From assembly GCA_023957335.1 (NCBI GenBank), contig JAMLHC010000001.1:62001-126000 (forward strand): a stretch of DNA of 64,000 nucleotides, written 5' to 3'. Of this stretch, positions 18,568 through 27,080 are shown in pieces. The translations under genes and the position numbers were made by a program. The notes beneath the pieces are model-generated. The model had not been told where the DNA came from, ran no database searches, and saw nothing but the letters and a program-made list of their open reading frames with translations. The DNA is from Bacteroidota bacterium (GTDB lineage Bacteria > Bacteroidota > Bacteroidia > NS11-12g > UBA955). The first letter of the stretch is position 1, and each line of letters begins with the position of its first letter.

Positions 18568-19248
18568 TTACCGGTTTAGTGAACGGTTAATATTTCTATA
18601 TATCGTCCCTAATCTGATATTCAGACCTAACGAATAAAAAGAACTTGTAAATTCATACGAGTTGAAAGGCGAAACACGCAATCCGGTACTGGCATCAATA
18701 CTGAGCCAGTAGGTAATATTATATTGTGCTCTTATACCCATTTCTATAGGTAGCACAAAAAGTAGTTCGTTGGGTTCCTGCTTTTGATTAATTGTAGTTT
18801 TTCTGTTACCAACACCAAACCCAATCATCAAGGGAATATCAAAATCCCATTTTTTAAATCTATGAAAGACATAATCTCCTCCAAAACTAATGTAGGAAAG
18901 GTTGGTTGACCTGACAATGGTATCATACACCCCGAGTTTTACTTCTTTTATCTGTCGCCTGTCAACCACTTTGTAAGTTGTATAATATCCCACAAAAACG
19001 CTGACTTTCTTTCCATAGTCCAACCCCACTCTGGCTCCATATACTTTGACAGGAATAGTACCCAGAAAGCTGTTTCTGTTGTGAAAACCACCTACAAGCA
19101 CTCCCTTATTGTTTTTAAGGTAGTAGTTAATTGAATCTGGAAAATTATTGTCTGCGAAAGCAGAGGAACAGAGAATAATAATAAGACATGGAAGGTATTT
19201 TAAAAGCCTAAGAGATAATAAAGAGAAGGGTTTAAAAATCTTCTTCAT
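18568..19248 (-). CDS. Putative outer-membrane beta-barrel protein
   Basis: The 226-residue product has a basic, strongly hydrophobic signal (RLLKYLPCLIIILCSSAFA). The mature part alternates polar and aromatic residues in about eight strands separated by short turns (VSVFVGYYTTYKVV, LSYISFGGDYVF, IPLMIGFGVGNRK, LPIEMGIRAQYNI, FYSLGLNIRLG). That pattern suggests a small outer-membrane barrel. I recognise no family. Its first 17 bases overlap the end of the upstream gene (19232-19993), so the two are translationally linked and may work together. Confidence 0.6.
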   Translation of the reverse strand: MKKIFKPFSLLSLRLLKYLPCLIIILCSSAFADNNFPDSINYYLKNNKGVLVGGFHNRNSFLGTIPVKVYGARVGLDYGKKVSVFVGYYTTYKVVDRRQIKEVKLGVYDTIVRSTNLSYISFGGDYVFHRFKKWDFDIPLMIGFGVGNRKTTINQKQEPNELLFVLPIEMGIRAQYNITYWLSIDASTGLRVSPFNSYEFTSSFYSLGLNIRLGTIYRNINRSLNR

Positions 19249-19993
19249 CTATATCGACAGTAACTGGATCTTTCATTATTCTGATGATATCATCAATGAG
19301 AGCTTTCATATCTGTATCTATCCCCTTGAGAATCATATCCGTATATTTGACTTTAGTCTTATTTTTTAAATAATATTCCAGATAAACCGAAGTAAATTGC
19401 CCCGGCTTTCCGTTTGTAACAGGGTCATAATGAACAATATGCGTAAATTTATATTTGTAGGCATAATCTCTTATCCATAGTTGAAACTTGAATTCATATT
19501 CACCAACCTGTGTAAAATTGTGTGCATTAGGATGAATCATCAAAGGAAGTCTTACTTTCATAATAATTCTTTGATTGGTAATATCTTCTATAACCCATCC
19601 TTTGGGAAGTTTTTTCCCATCTCCGTATTTTGTCAACAAGTATTTTTTTATTCTGAAGTAGAGTGAATCTGCGGTGCAATATTCACAAGTGCTTTCAACA
19701 TCATGAATTGCTGTATATGTAACCAGTTTTGTTAAGGTATCCACCGGAATGAAGTCAATTCTTTCATATTTAATTAAAGGTTTTGGTGGAGTGCCTGCAT
19801 CAACAGTTTCTTCATCAGCATATCCGGCATCAAAACTATCCCCCCAATCACTACTCTCTGCAGAATCAACTTGAGTAGAATCCGAAGATGAATTATCTTC
19901 CCATTGTGCATTGGCGTTTGAAAAAGAAAAAATAAACACGAAAAGAAGCATATAGCAAAAGCGCAGACTATGCAGAATATTGTACTTTGTCAT
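19232..19993 (-). CDS. Secreted protein, possibly DUF4468-like
   Basis: From the ATG at 19993 the 253-residue product has a signal peptide ending SNANAQ, then an acidic serine/aspartate-rich linker (about 30-65). A globular domain follows with FIPVDTLTKLVTYTAI, CEYCTADSLYFRIKKYLLTKYG and later a predicted sheet (YEFKFQLWIRDYAYKYKFTHIV). The YT-x-V start plus internal strands resemble DUF4468, a TBP-like-fold domain of Bacteroidota with unknown function; this is tentative. The longer frame to 20167 lies upstream of a promoter box (20029-20036) and is rejected. It overlaps the barrel gene downstream. Confidence 0.6.
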   Translation of the reverse strand: MTKYNILHSLRFCYMLLFVFIFSFSNANAQWEDNSSSDSTQVDSAESSDWGDSFDAGYADEETVDAGTPPKPLIKYERIDFIPVDTLTKLVTYTAIHDVESTCEYCTADSLYFRIKKYLLTKYGDGKKLPKGWVIEDITNQRIIMKVRLPLMIHPNAHNFTQVGEYEFKFQLWIRDYAYKYKFTHIVHYDPVTNGKPGQFTSVYLEYYLKNKTKVKYTDMILKGIDTDMKALIDDIIRIMKDPVTVDIDEEDF

Positions 19994-20028
19994 TCTATTA
20001 TTCAGATGTAGGGAGGAATTATGGTCGG

Positions 20029-20036
20029 CAAATTTA
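20029..20036 (-). promoter_or_regulatory. -7 promoter box of the 19993-18568 gene pair
   Basis: The minus strand reads TAaaTTTG, placing the transcription start near 20022, about 29 bases before the ATG at 19993. It supports the shorter start. Confidence 0.55.
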
Positions 20037-20074
20037 ATTAAAAACAAATGTGTCCGTTTTGAAATTTCCCACCT

Positions 20075-20082
20075 TAACTTTG
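20075..20082 (+). promoter_or_regulatory. -7 promoter box before the small open frame at 20127
   Basis: TAacTTTG is an exact match 45 bases before the ATG at 20127. It is the main reason for keeping the short frame that follows. Confidence 0.45.
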
Positions 20083-20126
20083 TCCATGTATAATAACGCA
20101 TATTATTTGTCTTTATTGAATCAACA

Positions 20127-20465
20127 ATGAGATTACATATAGTCGCACTTTTGTTTTTTTTACTCATTATTGATTTATGTAAACTTCAAAACCAAAAACA
20201 ATACCAAAACTTAGCAATGGACGCAAACGATAGTCACTCTAACCCCGAGTTAGTACTACCAACCCATCTGACCTTATATCTGAATGCAGATTTAATTAAT
20301 AAACATTTAGAAGACCTTACTAAATCGGGGATTAAGCTCACAAATTCTAATCAAGCTATTATCTTAGACACTAATAATAAGGGGCTTTATCAAAACCGAA
20401 GTATAGGAGAAAATAATCGACTTTCCCTTAAACAAAGTAGTACCTATTTATGGGTCTATACTTAG
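20127..20465 (+). CDS. Small putative exported protein, unknown
   Basis: This 112-residue frame begins MRLHIVALLFFLLIIDLC, which looks like a signal peptide or lipoprotein anchor (LIIDLC, cysteine 18). A polar, N- and L-rich tail (LPTHLTLYLNADLINKHLEDL) may form helices. No family is recognised and base composition does not prove coding. A consensus promoter box upstream and the lack of any competing gene favour it being real, though it could be chance. Confidence 0.4.
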   Translation: MRLHIVALLFFLLIIDLCKLQNQKQYQNLAMDANDSHSNPELVLPTHLTLYLNADLINKHLEDLTKSGIKLTNSNQAIILDTNNKGLYQNRSIGENNRLSLKQSSTYLWVYT

Positions 20466-20550
20466 TAGTCCTATTAATAAAGACACAAAAGAAATGAAGA
20501 AAATCTCACGAATCACTCCAGAAAGAAATTCAGGCAAAACCGGAGCGGAA

Positions 20551-20558
20551 CACCTTTG
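20551..20558 (+). promoter_or_regulatory. Possible -7 promoter box for the PLP-enzyme gene (one mismatch)
   Basis: CAccTTTG followed by CG is one base from consensus and would give a leader of about 87 bases to the ATG at 20652. Confidence 0.3.
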
Positions 20559-20651
20559 CGATGCTTTCATTTGCAATAACACAAAAAGTACATCATACAA
20601 CATTCAAAATTATGAAAGATAAGAAAACGAGGTCTTAACCACTAGAATGCT

Positions 20652-21503
20652 ATGTTTAACCTTCCTTCACCACTTCAAAAAATAGAAAGACAAGATTTCT
20701 CGCAAAAGGGAATATCTGTCTATGTCAAACGTGACGATTTGATACATGCTTTTGTATCTGGCAACAAGCTGCGCAAACTAAAAGGGTGGTTAAAAGTTGC
20801 ACAAGAAAAACAGTCACACACCCTTGTTACATTTGGCGGAGCCTATTCCAACCATTTAATTGCCAGTGCTTATGCTGCCACTATATTCGGATACAAGAGC
20901 ATTGGTATAGTCAGAGGAGATGAGCAACCTGACAACTTAGTTTTGAAGCACTGTAAACTTTTTGGCATGGAACTATTCTATGTGAACAGAGAAAGTTATC
21001 GAGACAAGGAGACTTGTTTTGAATCGTTGTTCGGAAAGCACGATGGCTATTTATACATACCTGAAGGAGGTGGCGGGCTACCGGGCAGATTCGGGTTTGA
21101 AGAATTTCTACAAGAACCCAATATGTCAGCCGACCACTACGTACTGGCTGCAGGCACCGGTACTTCTGCTAAAGGCATTGCAGACGCTCTTTTCAAACAA
21201 AATAATAATCAATCCAAAGTTTGGGCATTAGCTTGTGTAAAAGACAAATCACTCTCAGAACTTGCTGCCAACAATTTAACATTCAGTTTTGAATATGCCG
21301 GCAAGGGCTTTGGCAAATTCGATCATGAACATATTGACGTAGCTCAAAATGAATTTAGACAAACCGGGATATTATTTGACCCTGTATATACCACAAAGGC
21401 GTGGATGGGTTTATTGGATTTAGTGAAAAATAACACCTTTAAAGAAGGCGAAAAAATAATTTTTGTTCATACCGGTGGACTTACCGGTTGGTGGTCTTTA
21501 TAA
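20652..21503 (+). CDS. PLP-dependent ACC deaminase / D-cysteine desulfhydrase family enzyme
   Basis: This 283-residue cytosolic fold-type II PLP enzyme has VKRDDLIHAFVSGNKLRKLKGW, whose GNKLRK carries the PLP lysine (cut here as SGNKLRK). The downstream phosphate and substrate loops are FGGAYSNHL, PEGGGGLPG and AGTGTSAKGI, and HTGGLTGWW closes the protein. These match the family containing 1-aminocyclopropane-1-carboxylate deaminase and D-cysteine desulfhydrase; Bacteroidota members are usually annotated as the former without biochemical proof. The protein is slightly shorter than the usual 300-330 residues. The gene stands alone. Confidence 0.85.
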   Translation: MFNLPSPLQKIERQDFSQKGISVYVKRDDLIHAFVSGNKLRKLKGWLKVAQEKQSHTLVTFGGAYSNHLIASAYAATIFGYKSIGIVRGDEQPDNLVLKHCKLFGMELFYVNRESYRDKETCFESLFGKHDGYLYIPEGGGGLPGRFGFEEFLQEPNMSADHYVLAAGTGTSAKGIADALFKQNNNQSKVWALACVKDKSLSELAANNLTFSFEYAGKGFGKFDHEHIDVAQNEFRQTGILFDPVYTTKAWMGLLDLVKNNTFKEGEKIIFVHTGGLTGWWSL

Positions 21504-21542
21504 ATTCACGGATTTATTTATAGCACATTGAACCTATAAGAA

Positions 21543-21965
21543 TTACTCTTTAGGTACAACATAGACCTTAAAATAGACATCAAACAGCCCCTTTTCCGTA
21601 AAGACTCTTATGAGTCTGTAATTGAGCCCTGCCCTACCATTGGAATCAAAATTAAAACTCAACAGTTTGCTTTCTTCAGGATAAAGAAAGAAAGTATCAA
21701 CATCCGTTTTGGTGCAGCCACAAGTAGGATAAATTTGATTTATGTGTACAATGGTTTCGTAGTGGTTTTTGATAGTAAAAGAAAAATGTGCAATCTCGCC
21801 TTCGTTTACACTCCCGATATCGAGTGTATCTCGAGGAAAATCAAATTTCAGCGTGTCGCCATTGACCGCACTTGCCACGCTATGCAATACAAGTAAAAAC
21901 GTAAAAAGAAAAAAAACCTTTGAGCCTACAGCCCAAAGGTTTTTTGGTTGAAATATTTTAAACAT
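21543..21965 (-). CDS. DUF1573 protein (third of three)
   Basis: The 140-residue exported protein has a signal-like segment (VFFLFTFLLVLHSVASA) and an Ig-like DUF1573 domain with TLDIGSVNEGEIAHFSFTIKN and the conserved PTCGCT motif. DUF1573 proteins are common in Bacteroidota; their role is unknown, and their fold resembles MSP/ASPM-SPD-2-Hydin domains. Codons 7-21 lie inside a strong terminator hairpin (21911-21945), so transcription through from the two upstream copies would be limited. Later in-frame start codons would destroy the signal peptide, so the ATG at 21965 is kept. The mid-domain SKEPxAP segment of the sister genes is missing here. Confidence 0.75.
   Translation of the reverse strand: MFKIFQPKNLWAVGSKVFFLFTFLLVLHSVASAVNGDTLKFDFPRDTLDIGSVNEGEIAHFSFTIKNHYETIVHINQIYPTCGCTKTDVDTFFLYPEESKLLSFNFDSNGRAGLNYRLIRVFTEKGLFDVYFKVYVVPKE
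21901..21945 (-). terminator. Strong intrinsic terminator inside the third DUF1573 gene
   Basis: On the minus-strand RNA, arms 21945-21931 and 21925-21911 form a 15-bp stem (six A-U pairs, then ccuuug, one G-U wobble, and GC) with a 5-base loop. A U-rich run with one C follows (21910-21902). On the plus strand the wobble becomes an A-C mismatch, so the element is built for leftward transcripts. It begins 20 bases after the ATG of the third copy. Confidence 0.75.
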
Positions 21966-21981
21966 ATTCCGACTGAATGGT

Positions 21982-22410
21982 TTAGTTAACTCTAACGGGT
22001 GTCTGTGGCTGTTGTTCAGTCTCTACAACTGTACCTTTGATAGTCAAACGGAATGTTCCATGTGAAGTTTCAACTGTGATAGTTTTAACAAAATTTTGAC
22101 CTTTGGAAGGTGCAGAATAAACTGCCACTACTGAACCTTTTTTCTTTGGCGCAACGGGCTCCTTGGAATAAGAAGGCGCAGTACAGCCACAACTTGCTCT
22201 CACGCTTTTAATTTCAAGGGGTCTGTCTGAGTTATTTGTAAAAAAGAACTCATAACGTGCTTGAGAGTTAGCTTGTACTTCACCAAAATCATGAATTAAG
22301 GTTTCAAATTTAACAGAGTCCTCAGAAGTAGGAGGCTCGTTAATGCCATCGGCATAGGATGAAACTGCTGCAAAGCAGAACATTAGTGTAGATAGAATAA
22401 TTTTTTTCAT
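21982..22410 (-). CDS. DUF1573 protein (second of three)
   Basis: The 142-residue protein has a signal peptide (MKKIILSTLMFCFAAVSSYA). A DUF1573 domain follows with FETLIHDFGEVQANSQARYEF, shown here as HDFGEVQ and the core ASCGCTAPSYSKEPVAP, then the C-terminal strand TVETSHGTFRLTIKGTV. It lies 37 bases downstream of the first copy and 16 bases before the third. The tail is proline- and glutamine-rich. Confidence 0.85.
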   Translation of the reverse strand: MKKIILSTLMFCFAAVSSYADGINEPPTSEDSVKFETLIHDFGEVQANSQARYEFFFTNNSDRPLEIKSVRASCGCTAPSYSKEPVAPKKKGSVVAVYSAPSKGQNFVKTITVETSHGTFRLTIKGTVVETEQQPQTPVRVN

Positions 22411-22447
22411 TTGTGTTGTATTAAAATTTGAATTTAGTTAGATAAGT

Positions 22448-22951
22448 TTATTTTTTAGAAGGTATTTTGATTTCTGTTGAATTGTTATTATCAGAAACTT
22501 CGGCCTCTACCACACCTGTAATCACAAGTTTTACAGAGCCTGCATTAGTTTCCACCGTAACATCTTTCACAAAACTGCCCAATGCTTTTGCATTGTATTC
22601 CACTTCAATTTCTGATTTTTTGCCGGGAGCAATTGGTTCTTTGGAATAAATCGGTGTTGTACAACCACAACCTGCTGTTGCTTTGACTATCACAAGATTA
22701 GCATTACCTGTGTTTTCAAACACAAATTTAACCTTAGCAGGAACATTCTGCTTAATAGTGCCAAAGTTATGTTTTGTTTTCACAAAAGTAATTTCAGGTC
22801 CAAATACGCCCATACTTTCGGTCAAATTATTCTGCCATGTTGCAGGTGTTGTATTATAAATACCCGTGCCCCCTTTGGCAACAATGTTTTGAGCATTGAC
22901 TTGGTATATAATAGCGGATAATACGAGAACAGATAAAAAGATTTTTTTCAT
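22448..22951 (-). CDS. DUF1573 protein (first of three)
   Basis: The 167-residue exported protein has a signal peptide ending QVNAQ, a spacer, and a DUF1573 domain with KTKHNFGTIKQNVPAKVKFVF (shown as HNFGTI) and AGCGCTTPIYSKEPIAPGKK. It is closest to the second copy in the cysteine and SKEPxAPxKK motifs. It is the lead gene of the leftward group and has its own promoter at 22993-23000. Confidence 0.85.
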   Translation of the reverse strand: MKKIFLSVLVLSAIIYQVNAQNIVAKGGTGIYNTTPATWQNNLTESMGVFGPEITFVKTKHNFGTIKQNVPAKVKFVFENTGNANLVIVKATAGCGCTTPIYSKEPIAPGKKSEIEVEYNAKALGSFVKDVTVETNAGSVKLVITGVVEAEVSDNNNSTEIKIPSKK

Positions 22952-22969
22952 AATGATGTGTTTTTAGAA

Positions 22970-22977
22970 TTTCTTTG
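22970..22977 (+). promoter_or_regulatory. Possible -7 promoter box of rsmA (one mismatch)
   Basis: TTtcTTTG followed by C differs from the consensus at one base and would give a leader of about 19 bases before the rsmA ATG at 23003. It overlaps the zone transcribed in the opposite direction for the DUF1573 group. Confidence 0.35.
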
Positions 22978-22992
22978 CTTCAAATTTCATTC

Positions 22993-23000
22993 CAAAAGTA
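22993..23000 (-). promoter_or_regulatory. -7 promoter box of the DUF1573 group
   Basis: The minus strand reads TActTTTG. Transcription would start near 22986, 35 bases before the ATG at 22951. The box ends only 2 bases from the rsmA start codon on the other strand. Confidence 0.55.
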
Positions 23001-23002
23001 AA

Positions 23003-23794
23003 ATGAATTTCGTAAAACCGAAAAAAAAGTTTGGACAGCATTTTCTCAAAGATAAATCTATTGCAGAAAAAGTTGCAACTATCGTTCCACAATCCTTTGA
23101 TGGGCAAATTTTAGAGATAGGTCCCGGCACGGGAGTACTTACCCGATTTCTCCTGCAAAATCATAAAGAGCAATTATTCCTCAGTGAAATAGACTCAGAA
23201 TCTGTATCTTATCTAAAAGAAAACCTAATTGATGCGACCGATTGGGACAGGATTATAGAAGGTGATTTTCTCAAAATTGCTAAAGCAATTCTTGGTAACG
23301 ACAAGTGGTTTGTGATAGGCAATTTTCCTTATAATATTTCATCTCAGATTCTATTCAAAATACTGGAGAACCGCACTAATGTGGAAGGTTTTGGAGGTAT
23401 GTTTCAAAGAGAAGTTGCCCGCAGAATATGTTCGGCACCCGATTCAAAAGAATATGGTATCTTGTCCGTATTAATGCAAGCGTATTACAAAGTCGAATAT
23501 TGTTTTACGGTTTCAGAAGATGTATTCAATCCGCCACCCAAAGTCAAAACGGGGGTTATAAAAGGCTTTCGATATAGAACTCAACTTGAGGAATGTTCGG
23601 ACAGTTTACTTTTCGATGTAGTTAAAACTGCTTTTAACCAAAGAAGAAAAACGCTCAACAATTGCCTGAAAAAATTTCAAATACCGGCAGGGGAGCTTGA
23701 AAGTACCGGGTTTGCAAAATTGCGACCCGAGAATCTCAGTGTTGAAGATTTTATTAAAGTTACGCAAATGATTGAAAAGAGTAGAAATAAGTGA
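23003..23794 (+). CDS. rsmA: 16S rRNA dimethyladenosine transferase
   Basis: RsmA (KsgA) dimethylates two adjacent adenosines in helix 45 of 16S rRNA using S-adenosylmethionine. Family landmarks are KKFGQHFLKD at the N-terminus, the SAM loop LEIGPGTGVLT, NFPYNISSQIL (the catalytic NxPY motif), GMFQREVARRI and VFNPPPKVKTGVI. The length of 263 residues is normal. An open frame reaches upstream to 22958, but MNFVKPKKKFG from the ATG at 23003 is the expected start. Confidence 0.95.
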   Translation: MNFVKPKKKFGQHFLKDKSIAEKVATIVPQSFDGQILEIGPGTGVLTRFLLQNHKEQLFLSEIDSESVSYLKENLIDATDWDRIIEGDFLKIAKAILGNDKWFVIGNFPYNISSQILFKILENRTNVEGFGGMFQREVARRICSAPDSKEYGILSVLMQAYYKVEYCFTVSEDVFNPPPKVKTGVIKGFRYRTQLEECSDSLLFDVVKTAFNQRRKTLNNCLKKFQIPAGELESTGFAKLRPENLSVEDFIKVTQMIEKSRNK

Positions 23795-23845
23795 TGGTCT
23801 TATTTCATTATACGCCATCTTATAATAGACATTTCCTTGTCGGCA

Positions 23846-24709
23846 CTATTCTTTTATCTCAACCTCTATGCTATGCAGTTCGCACACATTGAAAAACCCA
23901 ACGACCGGCATCGCATTTGGGTCGTTTTGCTTGAAATTGGTTCGAACATTAACCGGTGGAGGCGCAAACATTCCACCATTCTGCATTTGTTGCTGAGCCA
24001 TGCCTAAATATAAGTGAAAATCGTCCGATATTCCCAAAATTTCAATTTTGACTTTTTCACCGATTTGATAAGACTTCTCAAAATCATTTGTACCCATAAT
24101 TGAAATGGGAAACAGAAATTCTTGACTATCTGAGAATGCTTGTTCAAAACCGGCATCATAAGAAATATTAATTTTAGAAGGATTATTCATAAACACCCCA
24201 TTTCTGTATGTTCTAATCCAATAATAATCACCGGGTCCCTGCAAATCCCTTGCATGCATGGTTACAAAATATCCTTTCCGGTTCTCATTATATTTATAGG
24301 TAATGGAATCCACAGCAGGGCTTCGCATCATTGTGCTTTGAGCAGAATATATCGTAGCACCTTTATATACATTCAATACAAAGTGTGCATTTTTAACAAA
24401 AGTATCTGCCCCCATCGGAGTGTAAACATAAGTGCCGATTTGCATGGGAACAAAAACAAATCTATTTCCATAATTATCCGTCATGATAACAGAGTCAACA
24501 GCAAACGCAGGATAGTTGCCATTATTATCAAAATAAGCAATAGACTGTGAAACCTTAATGGTCTGAGGTTTGTGATCATTGGTTAAAATTGCATCAATAC
24601 AAAGTTGAGGGTCGGTGTTTTTCACCTTAACTTCTACTACATCCTCACAAGAAGCAAATATCAGCAAAGAACTGATGAACAAGAGACGGTATAGAGTCAA
24701 TATTCTCAT
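23846..24709 (-). CDS. DUF4249 lipoprotein
   Basis: The 287-residue lipoprotein (LLIFASC, cysteine about 21) matches the DUF4249 family: EDVVEVKVKNTDPQLCIDAILTND (short core DPQLCIDA) and the KVSQSIAYFDNN region, with a DSVIMTDNYGN strand. DUF4249 lipoproteins are usually encoded right after a TonB-dependent receptor, as here with a 6-base gap. They are thought to serve as its surface partner, by analogy with SusD. The ligand is unknown. Confidence 0.85.
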   Translation of the reverse strand: MRILTLYRLLFISSLLIFASCEDVVEVKVKNTDPQLCIDAILTNDHKPQTIKVSQSIAYFDNNGNYPAFAVDSVIMTDNYGNRFVFVPMQIGTYVYTPMGADTFVKNAHFVLNVYKGATIYSAQSTMMRSPAVDSITYKYNENRKGYFVTMHARDLQGPGDYYWIRTYRNGVFMNNPSKINISYDAGFEQAFSDSQEFLFPISIMGTNDFEKSYQIGEKVKIEILGISDDFHLYLGMAQQQMQNGGMFAPPPVNVRTNFKQNDPNAMPVVGFFNVCELHSIEVEIKE

Positions 24710-24715
24710 GTGTTC

Positions 24716-27058
24716 CTAAAAATTAAAATTGTAAGTAATAGCGGGCACTGCTCTACCCAACACAGAGAATCGAACGGCTTGTGTTTGCATATAGTCTTCC
24801 GGGTTTGGTTGGAAATAAATTGAGAATGGATTTCTTCGCGCATATACATTATATACTGAAAATACCCAATTACTCTCCCATCTTTTTCTTTTCTTTCCCT
24901 GAATCGTAATAGACAAGTCAAGACGATGATAAGGTGGAATTCTATAATTATTTCTGGCATCATCGGCTATATTTGGGATAATATATCCCTGAAAATTAAA
25001 TTTATTCGTAGGGAAAGTTGCCGGTGTCCCGGTATAAAAAACAAAATTGCCGGAGGCGCTGATTCTCTTTGTGATTTCATATATCATCACAAGGTTTAGG
25101 TTATGCGCCCTGTCAAAGCGTGCAGGATACCATTTACCCCTGTTAATTCCTTCAACCAATCTTTCGCTTCTTGCTAAGGTATAGCTAATCCATCCGGTAA
25201 GTTTTCCGCTGTGTTTTCTCACAAAAAACTCTGCACCATACGCCCTCCCTTTTCCAACCAACAAATCACCCTCTAAAAATTCATTCAACAACAAATCAGC
25301 ATTGTCAATATAATCCACCTGATTTTGCAATGATTTATAATAAAACTCTACTGAAGTTTCCCATTTATCATCCTGAAAATTTCTAAAATAACCTGCTGCA
25401 TACTGATTGGCAATCTGTCCGGGAATGTTATTGGTTGCGGGTGTCCACACATCCAATGGAATAGAAGCTGTAGTGTTAGAAATTAATTGAAGATATTGAG
25501 ACATTCTGTTAAAACTCAGTTTGATGGATGAAAATGAATCCAACGTATATGTTATAGCTAATCGGGGTTCAATGTTTCCATACGATGCAATTGAATGCAA
25601 CCACCCTACTTTCTCAGTTTTTTCTAAGGGTTTGCGAATATTGGCAGTCGTATCTCTGTAATAATAAGTAGTTCCTTTGCCCACATAATTAAAATGAGAA
25701 TAGCGTAAACCATAACGTAAATTCAGTTTCTTATTGATCTTGTGTTCAAAATCGGTATAAACCGCATTTTCCCATGAATATCTATTATCCAAAGTTCTGG
25801 AACTTATCACTCCATTCAAATTTGTGTGTGAAGTACCGGGAACAAAGGTGTAGAATATTGACTGACCGCCAAAGTTCATCACAAAATCAGGGTTGAAATA
25901 GTAACTAAACTCAGGTTTAATGCTATAGTTAATAATATTAGATTTCCAATCAAAACCGGATTCTCCCATTTTTACATCAATTTTATAATCATACTTGCTG
26001 TAATAGGCGGTCAAATTAGAAAAAAGACGGTTGTTAAACACTTTATTCCATCGAGCCGTGACAGTTTGGTTACCCCAATCAAAACCAAAAATATCAGATG
26101 CTGAAAAAACATCTCTACCTAAATACGCTGAAAGAAAGATACGGTTATTTTTATTTATAAAATAATTGCCCTTTGCAGTAAAGTCATAATAGTAAAAACG
26201 GCTGCCTTGCAACTCCTTTTTCATAAAAGGTTTAGCCAACACATCCACATAACTTCTTCGTCCTGCAATAATAAAAGAGCCTCTATTTCGAACTATTGGT
26301 CCTTCTAAGGCTAGACGACTAAAAATCACACCAATACCGCCAGTGCCTTTGTATTCTTTAAGATTACCCTCTTTCATCCTCACGTCCAAAATCGAGGCGA
26401 GTCTCCCACCATATACTGCAGGAATACCTCCTTTGATGAGTTTAACATCCATCACCGCATCGGGATTAAATACAGAGAAGAAACCAAACAAATGTGCAGA
26501 GTTAAAAACAGGTGCTTCATCCAAAAGCACAAGATTTTGGTCAACTGAACTTCCACGCACATTAAAACCTGTAGCGCCCTCACCTACCGTAGTAACACCC
26601 GGCATCAATTGAACTACTCTCACTAAATCCACTTCACCCAAAAAAGCGGGTATTTTTTGAATTGTTTTTATGTTCAATTTTACTGAACTCATATCTGTAG
26701 ATTTAATATTTTCAGATTTTCGTGTTGATTTGACATCAGCGCTTTCCAGCACTTTTGACATAGGACTTAATTCAACATTGAGAGAGATATTTTGGGTAAT
26801 ATTTCTCACTACTACCTTGTCATGATAACCTACATAAGAAAATCTAAATGTATATTTACCATGTGGAATACTCAACGAGTAATAGCCATAGGCATTTGCT
26901 GCTGCTCCTTGCGCAAGCTCTTCAACATAGACAGTAGCTGCTATGAGTGATTCACCACTGGCAGAATCTTTCATATAACCACTAATGCTAAATTTAGTTT
27001 GGCTAAAAGCACTCGTAGTAACAAGCAAAATAAAAATAAGTAGCAATCTCTTGCGCAT
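24716..27058 (-). CDS. TonB-dependent outer-membrane receptor with carboxypeptidase-like N-domain
   Basis: The 780-residue outer-membrane receptor has a signal peptide, then a CarboxypepD_reg-like domain (about 22-110: FSISGYMKDSASGESLIAATV, core GESLIAATVYV; GYYSLSIPHGKYTFRFSYVGY, core KYTFRFSYVGY). The plug domain (about 115-240) includes AFLGEVDLVRVVQLMPGV, NVRGSSVDQNLVLLDEAPV and GGRLASILDVRMKEGN. A barrel fills the rest and ends in an aromatic (NFNF). It pairs with the DUF4249 lipoprotein downstream. A receptor for an oligopeptide, sugar or iron complex is possible; nothing here fixes the ligand. Confidence 0.9.
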   Translation of the reverse strand: MRKRLLLIFILLVTTSAFSQTKFSISGYMKDSASGESLIAATVYVEELAQGAAANAYGYYSLSIPHGKYTFRFSYVGYHDKVVVRNITQNISLNVELSPMSKVLESADVKSTRKSENIKSTDMSSVKLNIKTIQKIPAFLGEVDLVRVVQLMPGVTTVGEGATGFNVRGSSVDQNLVLLDEAPVFNSAHLFGFFSVFNPDAVMDVKLIKGGIPAVYGGRLASILDVRMKEGNLKEYKGTGGIGVIFSRLALEGPIVRNRGSFIIAGRRSYVDVLAKPFMKKELQGSRFYYYDFTAKGNYFINKNNRIFLSAYLGRDVFSASDIFGFDWGNQTVTARWNKVFNNRLFSNLTAYYSKYDYKIDVKMGESGFDWKSNIINYSIKPEFSYYFNPDFVMNFGGQSIFYTFVPGTSHTNLNGVISSRTLDNRYSWENAVYTDFEHKINKKLNLRYGLRYSHFNYVGKGTTYYYRDTTANIRKPLEKTEKVGWLHSIASYGNIEPRLAITYTLDSFSSIKLSFNRMSQYLQLISNTTASIPLDVWTPATNNIPGQIANQYAAGYFRNFQDDKWETSVEFYYKSLQNQVDYIDNADLLLNEFLEGDLLVGKGRAYGAEFFVRKHSGKLTGWISYTLARSERLVEGINRGKWYPARFDRAHNLNLVMIYEITKRISASGNFVFYTGTPATFPTNKFNFQGYIIPNIADDARNNYRIPPYHRLDLSITIQGKKRKRWESNWVFSVYNVYARRNPFSIYFQPNPEDYMQTQAVRFSVLGRAVPAITYNFNF

Positions 27059-27080
27059 ACGCCTATAAATAAATAGGTTG

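Noticed and set aside
19994..20167. 58-residue N-terminal extension of the DUF4468-like protein
   Set aside because: It passes through a promoter box and lacks a signal peptide at its front; the ATG at 19993 starts one.
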